From Paramecium octaurelia (Eukaryota; Ciliophora; Oligohymenophorea; Peniculida; Parameciidae), in the NCBI GenBank assembly GCA_905182995.1, contig CAJJDP010000047.1, positions 194,046-258,045 of the forward strand: a stretch of 64,000 nucleotides of DNA, given 5' to 3'. The position numbers and the translations under genes are program-made. Positions 38,849-51,276 of the stretch are shown here, piece after piece (the first letter of the stretch is position 1; each line of letters opens with the position of its first letter). The notes below the pieces were generated by a model. It saw only the letters and a program-made list of their open reading frames with translations, ran no database searches and was not told where the DNA came from.

Positions 38849-39608
38849 TCATTATCCTGAAAAGCTCAGTCTTTTAAAGTTCTTCATTACCACCTCCACT
38901 TCAATTATGACTTTTCCGTTTGATATGCTATTCAAAATCTTTCTTCTTGCGAAATCCCCTTTGTCAGTTGTTAATGGTGCCAATGTGGTCAGTCTAGGTG
39001 GATTTTCCATGTAAAAGGACAAGGCCTAAAATCTCCAATCTAAGGATCTATCAAATTTTGAGAATTAATCTGTATTAGTTGCTAAATCTTCATTAGGTTT
39101 TCTAACTTCAAGATCTAAATTCTCTCCAGTTGGAGTCCATGTTTCACTAAATAAATACTATTGATACCATGTAATCTAATGATAACCAGCACTTCTTGGA
39201 AATAATGCAGTACCATAACTACAAGCATCTATTTTATTAGATGAGTCCAATCTCCATACTTTTAATAAAGCTTTCGGCCATCCACTTATGTTTGATACAG
39301 AGAAGTGCAAATCAAATGGGTGACCCCACGAGAAAAGCTATCCTGGCTAATAAATCGATATAATTGATATTTCTTACATTTGCATAACTTGTTTGAGTTT
39401 GAATTCCTTTATTGTTTCCTGGTTGCAATAAGTCCCATCCATCTCCACAATCTATAGCCAATTCACAAAATAATCCATCATCAGTTTGAAAATCAAGACC
39501 ACCCACAATTTATCCTATGAAGTGCACTTCTGCCTTTAAATCAGCCTTAGTTTACTTGATTTCTTAATAATCTATTTGGTTTCCTGTCTGTTGATAAGGC
39601 ATACTCAT
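38849..39608 (-). CDS. B9D2: B9 domain protein, B9D2-like (ciliary transition zone)
   Basis: 242 residues, longer than human B9D2 (175). The B9 (C2-like) domain reads AEVHFIGQIVGGLDF, then LFCELAIDCGDGWDLL and, across a 31-nt intron at 39347-39377, SWGHPFDLHFSVSNISGWPK and LFPRSAGYHQITW. These are the hallmark stretches of B9D2. B9D1, B9D2 and MKS1 form the MKS module of the transition zone that gates the cilium, which suits a heavily ciliated cell. Two ATG codons occur at the start; the first was taken. The C-terminal 60 residues are extra and basic. Confidence 0.85.
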
Positions 39609-39884
39609 TTTCAAATTTTATAATATTAAAAATAATACAGATCAATACTAAAATATTATTCTTCAGCTCTGTAAGGAGTATTTAAAAATAGTACTTTTCC
39701 TAATATTTATATTAATATAACACATGTTAATAGAAGAATTAAAACTGTTTAAAAATAACATCTGATCAAATATGAGTTTCTAGATAATTCTGGTTGAATT
39801 TAAGAAGGAATTTATTTAATAACTGAGTTTTTAAGTCCAAAAGAATTTGTGATGCACATTTCATTATTTATTTTTGAAAATATT

Positions 39885-40255
39885 ATGTGTGATTAAAAAC
39901 GAAAAAGACTACTTACATATGATGATATGGATAACTAAAATATAATCCCTAGAGCACCTCTCATTAAGTACATTTATTTTTTATATAATCAAGACCATTA
40001 AAAGATTCTTCCATTTTAATACCAGAACTATAATTAACTTATGAAACACCAAATTGCTTTAAGAATATACCACTCACAATCATCCCTGAGGATGTCAAAC
40101 AAGAAAGTTTCCAAATGCCATAAGTGGGCAAACACATTAAAAAGAGATAAAGATTTCAAAGCGAAAATCTTCGTCCCACTGTCATCAGTATGATGGAACG
40201 ACAATTATTGAATAGAAATTCCTCTAAATTGCAAATAGAAAGCCATAGATATTGA
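39885..40255 (+). CDS. 114-residue basic protein, unknown
   Basis: Two exons joined by a 26-nt intron at 39968-39993 that ends AAG; only the spliced frame reads on. Starts MCDQKRKRLLTYDDMDNQ, has a Pro/Ile-rich middle (LKDSSILIPELQLTYETP) and a Lys/Arg/Gln-rich end. Possibly a nuclear or structural protein; nothing recognised. Confidence 0.55.
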
Positions 40256-41331
40256 TTTTAATTGATAACTCTGTATATTATATTAGTTTACATTTAAAAT
40301 TATTTAAAAATTTAAGAATCACTCTAATGTTTATACTTTAAATAATAATACGCCTATATATTCGTTAGTTTTTAGACTTTGCCATAATAATTTATGATTA
40401 TAAACTCATAATTATTTGTATTATGCTATTGATAATTCCATTACATTATCCCTCATTGATATGAAAATTAAAATGGTTCTCTCTATTAATAAAGGAGGAG
40501 AATTATTGATAGCAACCAAATTATTCAAACACATCTTAGGATATTTGCTAAATTAACAGAAGTATACAACTATTGTCAATTCTAATTTATAATAATATTG
40601 AGTTATATATCAAAATTGCTTGATTCTCATTCTCTTCATTATTCAGGCTATGAATTGGATTGCGATTACCGGTTTTCTGTAATAAAATTAGCTAATAGAG
40701 TTCTAGTTTAGAATAATGGTGTTGGATCTTCAAAATTTATTCTAGAACTTAAAATTCTTAGATTTCCTTAAGTGTCTTTTTCGTTGCTTGTACTAAGTGG
40801 GTAGATTCTGACTGTATGTGCTGCTGATTTCATCTAGTCTAGGTAATATTATAATTAATATATTTGATGTGATAAATTTCGCTCATTTTTTAGTGAAAAA
40901 CTTATTAAGGATTCTAAAGATATATTATAATATTTTCTAAATTATAGATAAAAAAAATTCTAATTAATAAATGAGATATTTAGACTTTATTTAATTATTA
41001 TTCTTTTAGGTTTTAGTATTGAATGAAAAGGTTTGTTTACTAAATATTGTATATTATTGTAGAAATGAAATGAATCATTTGATTGTAATCATTTTAAATT
41101 AACAATTAATTAATATTTTCTGATATTATAGTGAATGTAAATATAAATACATGAAGAAGTACTTCAAAGTAGCAACTAAAGTCAAAACTTGTTTATGATA
41201 TTAATTTATTTAATGTGAAATTTGTGATTTAGAAATTGTGAAGAAAAACAATAAATTTTAAAAATATAACTAGTAAGTAGGAAAATTTGAAAGTGTATTA
41301 CAAGTAATAATCATTGTAAATAAATAAAATT
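40256..41331. other. Gene-poor spacer with a weak open frame
   Basis: AT-rich. A plus frame from about 40598 to 40867 has mixed composition (DYRFSVIKLANRVLVQNN and VGSSKFILELKILRF) that looks more like protein than the flanks, but it lacks a good start and an upstream exon could not be fixed. Confidence 0.35.
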
Positions 41332-42361
41332 ATGGGAAATGAATGTAAATGCCTACAAGCTTCGGAAGAACCAACTTAAATATTGATCACAAAGAGTGAG
41401 AGATCAAACGGCATACGGAAATAATTAATTAGCGAAAGGAAACTTTTAAATTAAAGAAGGCATAATACTGAAACAATATATCAGTCAACCAATAATTGTT
41501 ATCAAAAATCATCAAAGTTTTCACACAGAAACGAAGCTCCTTAAGGATAAAATTGTTACTTCTAAAGCATTAAGTCTTATAAAGAGTTTAATTCACTTTA
41601 AACTCCTTATCAAAAATTTGAACTTAGTTAATCGTTATAACAACAGAATACAGAGAAAAAAAAGTCTGATAGTAATTTACTCTATGATGGAGATTGGGTA
41701 ATTCAATAGATCATAATAGTTAGGAGAGGTTAGAGATGGTTTTGGCGAATAAATTTGGAAAGATGGAGCACGGTATATAGGAGAGTGGAGAAACAATTAA
41801 GCAAATGGTTATGGAATATTCTACCATGTAGATGGTGATATTTATGAAGGTTTTTGGAAGGATGATAAAGCACAAGGATATGGAGTATACATGCATAAAG
41901 ATGGATCTAGATATGAAGGAGATTGGGATTAAGATCTATATCATGGAACTGGTTGTGAAACATGGGTAGATGGAAGCAAATATGAAGGACAGTATTCTAA
42001 AGGCATGAAAAACGGTTAAGGAATATACAGATGGGCTGATGGTAGTAAATATGATGGATAATGGGAGGATAATAAAATGAATGGTTTCGGCAAATATACA
42101 TGGGCAGATGGAAGATATTATGAGGGTTATTGGAAGAATGATATGATGCATGGAACTGGTACTCAAATATGGCCAGATGGAAGAAAATATGAAGGTAATT
42201 ATGAATTCGATAAAAAAAATGGTTTCGGGGTAATGGAATGGAGTAATGGAAAAAAATATGAAGGCTATTGGTTAAATGGTAAACAGCATGGAGAAGGTAA
42301 ATTAATAAGTGCAAATCAAGAACCAGTAGTATGCTAATGGAGAAATGGCTAAAGACTATGA
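41332..42361 (+). CDS. MORN-repeat protein with acylation-type N-terminus
   Basis: 335 residues. MGNECKC gives Gly2 plus Cys5 and Cys7, a likely N-myristoyl/palmitoyl anchor. A Ser/Gln-rich disordered stretch leads to about nine MORN repeats of 23 residues (for example [16 protein letters not shown] and [15 protein letters not shown]). A 22-nt intron at 41698-41719 sits in the first repeat and restores the GxG spacing. MORN proteins bind membranes and organise cortical or basal-body structures in ciliates and other protists. Ends QWRNGQRL. Confidence 0.85.
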
Positions 42362-42655
42362 AAATTATAGATGTAATTAATTAAATATTCTAAATATTGA
42401 AAAAATAAGACCTTCTATTTTATTATCCAAACTTAAATAATCAGACTTTCCAATTCAGTATAATTTATTCATTAAAAAGTTTAGAATTACATTATAAATA
42501 GCTGGTTTTTGTAACCTACTTTGAGAATAGGGTTGGTTCAACATTTGGGAGATAATAAATATTTAATCATTTTGTAGAATAGATCGAATCCAAGACAAGT
42601 ATTATTGATGTGTATCATTAATTTATAAATGGAAACAAAAAACATTAATATTTGA

Positions 42656-43210
42656 TCAATTAGATCTATACGAGCTTTAGTTATTATTATCCCAACCTCT
42701 AACAGAAGGTAAAACGATTAAGTTTGTGAATTTAAGAGGTTCAAGGTTTAGATTCGATATTTTTTTATTATTACGAAAATTTATTGGTTTTGCATCTTTT
42801 GAACTTTCAGGAATCCTGTTTCTAATAACTTCTGATTTCATTAATTTAAGTTTAAAAATCTTCATTTCTTCTTCTTAATTAATATGAGATTATGGCATTT
42901 ATTATTTGATTGAGAATTTAGATTCTTTTTGTTCATAGCAGTTTTCTTTCGATGATTTAGATTCCCTTCTATTTTTGAAAAGCTTTTTATCATATAAATA
43001 AAGATTTCGATATTTTTATAATTAACTTCTTTATGAATTTGGTTGTCTAAGAGTTGAAGGATGATCTTAGATAGAGTTTTTTCTACATGATAATTCGACT
43101 AAAATTTTAAGATCCTCAGTTTAATTTCTATCCTAGATTGAATACAATCTATTTGGACGAGACAATAATGTGTTTCTTCTTGAAAGTGACTCTTATCTGT
43201 TAAAATTCAT
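42656..43210 (-). CDS. Basic Ser/Asn/Gln-rich protein, unknown
   Basis: 184 residues, single exon, starting MNFNRQESLSRRNTLLSRP. Very rich in Arg, Lys, Ser and Gln, probably disordered; the second half has short hydrophobic patches (PLKFTNLIVLPSVRGW). Some 25 TAA/TAG codons in frame and no TGA until the end. It may be an RNA-binding or cortical protein, but there is no domain to show it. Confidence 0.6.
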
Positions 43211-43665
43211 GAGAGAAAAATAATAAAATTAATTAGTCATAATAAATTGGTATATATAGAACTAGTCATTTTATCTTTCTAATTATGTTAAATTGGCCTA
43301 ATGTATATGATAGAATTAAATTAATTATCATTATTGTTATAAGAATTAGAGATATGTTTTATCACATTTTACTAAATTCTAGGGTATTCTAGAGTTCATA
43401 AATTTATAATGGTTGGTAACTTTTCATAATAGAATGTTGATTGATTTCAATTTCTACTATTTCAATAGTATTCATAATGGATTTAAGTTGAATTAGATTA
43501 TTATACAGAATTCTAATTAAGAACTTTTCCTGAGTATTTTATCATATAGAAAGAAGCTAGATCTGCAGCATCTATATAAGTGAAGCAAGGGAATAACTAT
43601 TTTGTTTTTTTGGCTTTCTTGAAAAAGTTAAGGGGATTATTTATAAAAAAAAGTGATATAAAATT
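43211..43665. other. Divergent spacer
   Basis: 455 bp between two divergently transcribed genes, so it should hold both promoters; no motif can be singled out. Confidence 0.45.
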
Positions 43666-44721
43666 ATGAAACCTTTAAATAAAAATGTTTAAGTAATTCA
43701 TAATTGGCATGATGCTCCTGTTAGAGTAAATCTAAAAAAGTATTGGAAAAAGAATCCTCTCGATTACATTTAATTACCTAAACCGTATTCACAAAAGAAT
43801 AATATCACATATTCGAAAAGAATCATTAATGACTTCGTTGAGGTTGTCAATAATAGACAAGAGATGGTTAATGGTATTGTTGAAACAGCCAATCACTTTT
43901 AGATGGCATCCTCAAAAATATACGATTGTTTTGCAGAGTTTTATGGCCCTGAAACTCATTATCAATAAGAATTAGATAGAGTTTTAGATGATGTCAAACC
44001 TGAATTTAGATACATAAAGGCAATAGCACATCAAAATCTAAAAAAAATACATAGCTTATTGAGAAAGCAAAAACAAGAAACACAATAGGATATATAGCCA
44101 TTTAAAATAATGACTAAAAAGGATAAATTGTTCATATTAAGTGACCCCAAAAATGCTGATATTCTAAAAAGGGATTCCAGATAATCAAGAACAGAAACTA
44201 TTACTATTCCTCCTGGAGAAGATAAATTTACATCTTAATATAAAATAATGATACAAAAAGAACATTAAAGAGAATAGCAAAAATAAAATATGATTTAAAT
44301 TAGATTGTTTGATAGTTAACTGAAATATTAAGGCGATGACTATGTAAAATAGAATATCTTCAAATCAAATATGAAACATACCTACACTCCTAAAAATATT
44401 GATAAAAATTATTATGTTAATAACTTAAGACATTCTACATAGGAATCTGTTGAATATAATACTTCATCGCTTTTCAAAACAGCTATCCATAGTCGTCATA
44501 TTAACAATTATATATCTCCTAATGGTTCTCAAGATCTCCTTATAGGTTATGACACTATCAAAGAAAATAAGGATAGATCATAGCCCATTAATGAAAATAT
44601 TAAGAGGAGATCGTATCGTTCTTTTAAAGATGTGATAAACCATCCTAATGCACTTGAAATCAGAAATAGGACTGACACTAAATAATATGCAAGAACATTA
44701 TCGTAACCTATACTAATGTGA
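43666..44721 (+). CDS. 351-residue charged protein, unknown
   Basis: Single exon, MKPLNKNVQVIHNWHDAPVR at the start. A helical region at residues 50-150 (YSKRIINDFVEVVNNRQEM and following) could be coiled coil; the rest is basic and rich in Ser, Asn and Gln. The N-terminal HNWHDAPVRVNLKKYWKK may be a docking motif. No TGA in 352 codons with many TAA/TAG codons. Not recognised; cytoskeletal association is a guess. Confidence 0.65.
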
Positions 44722-44839
44722 TGTTATAATTATCATTTAAATTAATTTACAATTATATATACTTATTTTCATAATATTTACAGGATTATCTTAAGTTTTG
44801 ATCTTTATAAATGAAAAACCGAGCAAACACTTAATAATT

Positions 44840-46585
44840 ATGTTATAAGAAGCTTATTTTATTTGTGTGAGTGCCTAATGCAAGCAGGATAGAATTTTAA
44901 ACGATTGGGAATCAATTGTGGCTCATCAAAATGAAGGTCATGAGGTATTGGAGAAAGAGGATTTAATTAATACCATAAATGCCAAGTTAAATAAGAAGAA
45001 AGCCACTTTGCTTTAAGATTTATTGGCTAGAATCCATAAAATAATGATTAATCAAGAAGATGCTTTAATATCCTTAATAAATCAAACATTTTTTGAAACC
45101 TACAAAAATTGGAAGGAATAAATCTAATCATATTAATAATATCAAGATTATCTACTTCCTAATCAAATTGATTAGGATACAAAAATTTCCAAACTAATTG
45201 ATGTATATTAAAATTTGGATAATGAATAACTTCACTTTTTCAAGGATTGTTTGTATTAGACAGAAAATTAATATAATGAACTCTAGAAATAAATTAAGAT
45301 GCATTTCACCAAGACTGAATAAGAATTTAAATTGCTTCAATAATCTTTGTTTAATTAAATAAAAGAAAATAAAAGATAAAGAGAATATAAATTATAACAT
45401 AAATAAAATGATAACAAAATCCAAGTTCATCAAAATGCTTAATAACAATCAATTCCAATATTTTAAAAAGACAAATTATTAACTACTAATACAATTGAAA
45501 ATAACAACATGCTAAAAGAAATTTAATTAAAATGCGATTTTCAAATCTAAAAAGATCCCCTTAACTTAGGAGATAATAATTAATAGAGAGATCAACAATA
45601 AAAGAATCACTTTATTCATTAAGAAAATGGAAATGGTTTAAGTACCAACCTCAACAATAATAAATTAAATGAGAAACCCCAAAAATATATTGTATTGACT
45701 AAATAAAAGGAAGTTCGCAAAAATCAGCACTTGGAATAATAATCATCTCTGAAATAAGGCTATTATGAATAATCTTAAGGTATCAATTTATTCTCAGAAG
45801 CCTAAGAAATTCAATCAACAGACAATATTAATAGAGCTAACTCAACAAAGTAAATAATAACTGAAACTATCCCTTAAATTCAAGCATTACCCTTGAGAGG
45901 GTACAAAGATAATTAACAATAATAATTAAATAATATTGTATAATAGAATACTCAACATTTGAATAGTAAGATCGCACCCCCTGATGAATCAATCAATAAA
46001 ACCAATAATATTGTTCATGAATTAAGCTTGTCACCCCAAAAACCTCCACCTTTAAAGGGTTATAAGGATAGATAAACTGAGGAGTAGAAAGTTATAAAAC
46101 TGGCTAGGTCTAATGATAAAAGAAATTATTTAGATACTGAATAAATCAAAGAAATATAATCAAACACATCTAAAAGATTCGATATAGATAAATCTGAGAA
46201 ACATATGAAATATTCCAATAAATTCAGCACAATATTTAGTATAAAGGAGTGCTTTGCAGTTGTGGAAGGTGTCTTTAAATTAACAGAATAGAATTAATTT
46301 CATATATATATAAGGTCTTCAGTAGAAAATTACGAGATAGAAGCAGGAATGATTAATTTAACTTAAATAAAATAAAAATAGGTGTTTCCAAAGCTTTATG
46401 GAATCAATGAAAAAGGAGGTAATACATCAATTAATATTATTAGAATGTTTATCAAGTTAAACAAAAACTCCAATTTAATTGCTTTTAAATTGTTCCTATT
46501 TGTTTGCATTTAGAAAAGAGGAGAAAACTTTAGTGTGTTTAGATTTAATGAAAAATATCCAATATGCAATACAACTACCAAATGA
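44840..46585 (+). CDS. B-box-like, coiled-coil and Gln-rich protein
   Basis: 581 residues, single exon. The start MLQEAYFICVSAQCKQDRIL and the following HQNEGHEVLEKEDLI look like half of a ciliate B-box, so an upstream exon with the missing ligands may exist. Then come a coiled coil (residues 50-200), a Gln/Asn-rich linker with two PLRGYKD/PLKGYKD repeats, and a C-terminal 130-residue globular part (FSTIFSIKECFAVVEGVFKL to FSVFRFNEKYPI). No enzyme motif. Related in layout to the B-box gene at 3291. Confidence 0.6.
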
Positions 46586-46918
46586 TGAAAACTCAGATTA
46601 TGTATTTTTCATCAAGATGAGTAACCTAGAAGTTTAACTAATTTGAATTATACAAGTATCTATAGAATAATAATCAAGTATATTTATAATATATAACTCT
46701 TATTCTCTTAGTATTATGATGAAAAGAGGAATTATAATATTAAAATTTTAATTGTTAAATGTAAATTATATTTGATTTCCTCAAAATTAATTTGTTTACT
46801 TAAATGAACTACTCTATTAATAAAAATCCTTGATTTCAGTAATATAGTTCTACGATTGTTTTAAGTTACTATTGTAACGAATTATTTTTATGAAAGATGA
46901 GTATATTTCAATTAATTA
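46586..46918. other. Spacer, nothing seen
   Basis: About 330 bp of AT-rich DNA between two plus-strand genes. Confidence 0.5.
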
Positions 46919-48968
46919 ATGAATAACTTTAGAACAGGAATCAAGGTATGTTTCTGTTTTAAAGAGATAGTTTGGGAAAATCAAAGTACTCAATGTAGCA
47001 GAGAAACCTTCTGTAGCCAGGTCGATTGCAAACGTACTTGCTCGTGATCACACAGTAGAAGAAACCTAATCTCCTTATAACAAATTATTCAAATTCAATT
47101 TTAAGTTTGGAGACTAGGAGGTTGAGATGTGGATAACATCAGTTTCAGGGCATTTAAAGAGTCTGAGATACCCTAAGCAATATTAGAAATGGGATTAATG
47201 GGATCCCATCATTATATTAAAGGATGCTGAAATTGAAAATATAATTCCTAATGAAAAGAGTATTGTAAGATACTAAAAATAGGATTTTTGGAAGGGAATT
47301 TGAAATAATTTGCACGGGAATGTAGTCAATTAATTCTCTGGTTAGATTGCGATAGAGAGGGTGAAAATATTGCATTTGAAGTTCTGGAGGTTTGTAAGGA
47401 TTCAAATCCTTAAATTTAAGTACATCGAGCTCATTTTTCAGCAGTTACTTATGTTGATATTAAGAAAGTAGATTATTATCATTATGTTATATTTTAGGCT
47501 TTAGATAATTTAAAATAGCCTGATGAAAATTTATCTAATTCTGTACTTGCTAGATAAGAAATTGATCTTAGAATAGGAGCTTCTTTTACTAGATTTCAAA
47601 CTCTATTATTATAATAGCAATTTAATTTGTAATCCATCATTAGTTATGGTCCTTGTTAAATTCCAACTTTGGGATTTGTAGTATAAAGACAAAAAGAAAT
47701 AGATTCATTTGTAAAAGAGAAATTTTGGTTTATCTAATGCGAAGATTAAACAAAATGTGTATATAATTGGAGCAGAGGCAACATTTTTGATGAAATGATT
47801 GTATTAATATTATTTGAAAGATGTTTTACAGAATAAGCTAAGATAACCGATGTTCAATCAAAAGAAGTTTAGAAATGGAAACCTTACCCTTTATCAACTA
47901 TTGAATTTGAAAAATTGGCTTCAAAAAAACTAAAAATATCTGCTCATAAAGCGATGGAATTAGCTGAGAAATTATATAATAGAGGTTTTATTAGTTATCC
48001 AAGAACTGAAACTAATAAATTTCCACCTACTATAAATTTATAAAATATCATAAGAGATCAAGTTAATCATCCTGTATGGGGAGAGTTTGCATAAAGCTTA
48101 ATTAACTTTAACTTTGATTAACCAAGGGCTGGTAATAAAGATGATAAAGCCCATCCTCCAATACATCCAGTTAAAATGATGCGTGAGTCAGATGCCTAAA
48201 CATAATAAGAATGGGAAATTTATTAATTAATCACAAGACATTTCTTAGCATGTTGCTCTAAAAATGCTAAAGGTTCTGAAACAACAGTTAACCTTTAAGT
48301 TTAAGAGGAATCCTTCTATAAACAGGGATTAGTTATTCTTGAAAAAAATTATTTAGAAATTTATCCCTATGATGAATGGTCATAATCTTAAGTACCAAAT
48401 TATAATAAGGGGGATTTGGTATAAATAACACTAAAAATTCAAAATGGTAAAACTTCTCCTCCAAAACCTATGACTGAATCTGAATTAATTGGATTGATGG
48501 ATAAAAATGGTATAGGAACTGATGCCACCATTCATGAGCATATCAATACAATTTAAGAAAGAGAATATGCTATAAAGAAAGGATAAATTATAAAACCAAC
48601 CAAACTTGGGTTAGCATTAGTAGAGTCCTATGAAATATTAGGTTTTACATTGCATAAACCACACTTAAGAGCTGTTATGGAATAAAGGATGAATGAAGTA
48701 GCATAGGGAACTAAATAAAAAAAATAAATAGTCGAAGCGACAATAGCCGAAATGAGTGATATTTTAAAGTAACTTTAAGAAAAAAGAAGCTAGATCATAT
48801 CTACATTTGGATAGTATTTAGAAGCATTAAAAGATTATGATGAAAATAATGATGATGATAATACTTAAAATAGGGACTTAACCTAGCAAAACCAATAAAA
48901 GTAAAAAAAAAACAAAATACCAAAAAAACAACAATAATAACAATAACAATAACAATAACAATAACAGC

Positions 48969-49039
<71 letters not shown>

Positions 49040-49879
49040 TACTTGTAATAGTAACAAATATAATAATAATAACAATTACACTAATAGAATTATTCGTCAT
49101 TCTGTAATATATGTGGTACTTAACTAGTTGAAATTAAATAAATTAATGGAACATTCCTAGAGATTTGTTTAAAATGCTGTTTAGGTTAAGAAAAATCTTA
49201 AAATTTTAATAGTATATCTAATTTTCAACCTAAATCTTAAAATTATAACAGCATATCTAATTTTTAACCTAGATCAGAAAACAATAACACCTCAAATTTT
49301 CAATCAAAATTTTTCAAGGGTTCAAATATTGAAGAAACCTTCAAATGCAATTAGTGCTAAAATTAAATGAAAATTAGATAATCCAAATTAAAGAATTCCT
49401 ACTTTTTTGGTTGTCTTGGTTATCCTTAATGCAACTAAGCAATATTTTTACCTGATTACATTAAATCTATACAGAGAACAGATAAAAAATGTAGAAAATG
49501 CAATTCCATCATATTTCAAACCGAATATTCCGAAAATTCAACTTTATAATAAAAATCTCAATTACTGTGTTTATATCCTGAATGTTCTGAAGGTTTCAAG
49601 ACAGAGTGGAAAAATTAGAACAGAGAATCACAATAAACACACTTAAACAATTCAAAATAAAAATAGGGCTTCTTAATGAGACAAGTTTAATGCAAAAAAT
49701 GTAATTAGTTTGGACATTATGAGGATGTATGTAATATCAATACTAAAACAATCCCTTCTTTAGCGGATTCTAATTAAAAAGAAAAAAAAGATAAACTCTG
49801 CCCTTCATGCGGTATCACAGGAAGGCATCCTAAAGGCTCCGATTGCCCTATGAAAAAGGTTAAGAAAAAAAATTAATGA
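46919..49879 (+). CDS. TOP3: DNA topoisomerase III (type IA), with polyglutamine insert and C-terminal zinc fingers
   Basis: 960 residues. The Toprim domain has [15 protein letters not shown] and [16 protein letters not shown] (DxDxEGE-type acidic site). The catalytic tyrosine is in [13 protein letters not shown]. Helical domains follow to about residue 630 ([12 protein letters not shown]). Then comes a run of 37 Gln, and after it a zinc-binding C-terminus with several CxxC pairs (CNICG, CLKCC, CPSCG and others), as in TOP3-alpha. It resolves recombination intermediates with a RecQ helicase and RMI1. Introns are at 46946-46970, 47260-47282 and 47468-47497; the last is 30 nt, stop-free, and inferred because it removes a non-family insertion. 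Confidence 0.92.
48929..49039 (+). repeat. Trinucleotide repeat coding 37 consecutive glutamines
   Basis: 111 bp, in frame with topoisomerase III: 28 TAA, 8 CAA and 1 CAG codons. A pure run of TAA fills the centre. In the standard code this would be a string of stop codons; here it is polyglutamine. Confidence 0.9.
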
Positions 49880-50158
49880 TCTCAACTTAATTCATTTAAA
49901 TTTATGAAGTAAAATTATAGCTTCAATTACTTTCATCAATCGGTATCGGTATTCCAAATATTCTGGGTGTTATTAACAAAATTCTATGGCTAACAAAGCA
50001 GCATCTGTTTTATCTTGTACTTCTATCAAGTCAACCTTTTTTTCTCTAAACTTTATTGATATAAAAAAGTTTTGATTTTAGTTCATTCTATTTATTATTC
50101 TTCTAGAATTTAATTTAAAAAATACTTTTATTAACACTAATTATTGTCAAAAACATAA

Positions 50159-50569
50159 ATGAATCTAGATGATCAAATGGAAAGATGTGATGTTGAATAT
50201 TGCAAAAGACGAGATTTCTTGCCGTTTAAGTGTACTTTATGCAATAGAAAATTTTGTTTAGAACATAAGGAATTAAAAGAACATGAATGTCCATTTTAAT
50301 TTGCAGAAAGAAAAGCTCTTAAATGTAATTAGTGCAATTAAGTTATAAATTACCTTTCTACTTAATTTGAAATCGATGCTTTGAAATAGCATGTCTGTTA
50401 GAAGATTAATATAGAAAAATCAAAATGTCCACAATGTAAAATCACCTTAAATGACCTTAATAAATTTTATTGTACTTCTTGTAAAAGGCTCGTATGTTTA
50501 AAACACAGAATGAAGGATGAACATGAATGTGATAAATACGGCAAATTTAATTACTGTAAACTTATGTGA
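50159..50569 (+). CDS. Double AN1-type zinc finger protein (ZFAND2-like)
   Basis: 136 residues, single exon. First AN1 finger at residues 8-46: CDVEYCKRRDF, CTLCNRKFCLEHKE, HEC. Second at 90-128: CPQCKITLND, CTSCKRLVCLKHRM, HEC. Between them lies a short helical linker with two extra Cys. ZFAND2/Cuz1-type proteins bind the proteasome or p97 under stress; two AN1 fingers and no A20 finger suit that group. No UIM or CaaX tail is present. Confidence 0.85.
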
Positions 50570-50877
50570 TTTATAAGTAATTTGTGTATTTAAAAATACT
50601 TAATGTAAATTTAATTGCCTATCTATTTGAACTCAATTAGTATGACTTATTCTTGTATTAATAAATTGATGAATTCTCTATATTTAAAAATTTGTTATAT
50701 TTTAATTTAAATTGATTGTTGAGCTATATAGAATGGAGATAGTTCTAATAAAAATAGCCTAAACCTCAGAGTAAAAAATAAATATCAATTATTATTTCTC
50801 CATTTTAATAATACATATTTTCCTTAGAATTACTTCGATATAATTTATAAAAATTTATAGTTATATACATGCTAATC
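50570..50877. other. Convergent spacer, nothing seen
   Basis: About 310 bp, AT-rich, between convergent genes. Confidence 0.5.
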
Positions 50878-51276
50878 TCATTTGAATTATCTGCCTTCTT
50901 ATTTATCTAGAGATTTTGAATAAACCTAAAGTGTATTAAATGAATTGCAGGGTTTTCTATTGATTCTCGATTATTAAGCTAAGTTTTTATTCATTGTGAA
51001 TTGTAAATTATATATAGCAGGCTATTTTTACGAAATTGTTTTAGTTTGAGGAATTATTGTTGTTTCATTTGTTTCGAAAATAAAATAATCCATATATTCT
51101 GTTTTAATTTGAAGCTTATTTTGTTTGGATTTTTGAATTCTTGAATCTAAGGTGGCTCTAATTCCTTCAAGATGGATTCCATTAAGACGCTTCGATTTCT
51201 ATTTTGTGCTTACACTTCTTCTTTGAAGTAAGTAATCAAATAAGCATCTTCTCTCCCTCAAAGGAGTTTATAGCAT
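50878..51276 (-). CDS. 132-residue basic protein, unknown
   Basis: Single exon, starting MLQTPLRERRCLFDYLLQRR. Strongly basic N-terminus with a possible amphipathic helix (a mitochondrial presequence is conceivable), then a short strand-rich middle (YMDYFIFETNETTIIP) and a Gln/Asn/Lys-rich end. No TGA in 133 codons. Not recognised. Confidence 0.55.

Noticed and set aside
42077-42337. A stand-alone short MORN gene at the 3' half
   Set aside because: It is the end of the longer MORN gene; TAA/TAG codons only appear to split it.
42570-42600. tRNA B-box-like GATCGAATCC
   Set aside because: No acceptor stem, A-box or anticodon arm can be drawn around it.
47468-47497. 30 nt kept as TOP3 coding sequence
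   Set aside because: It is in frame and stop-free, but it starts GTA, ends TAG and inserts ten residues where the family has none, so I treat it as an intron.
48801-49100. Minus-strand open frames coding long runs of Ile or Leu
   Set aside because: They are the antisense of the TAA/CAA glutamine tract of topoisomerase III; pure repeat translation with no domain.
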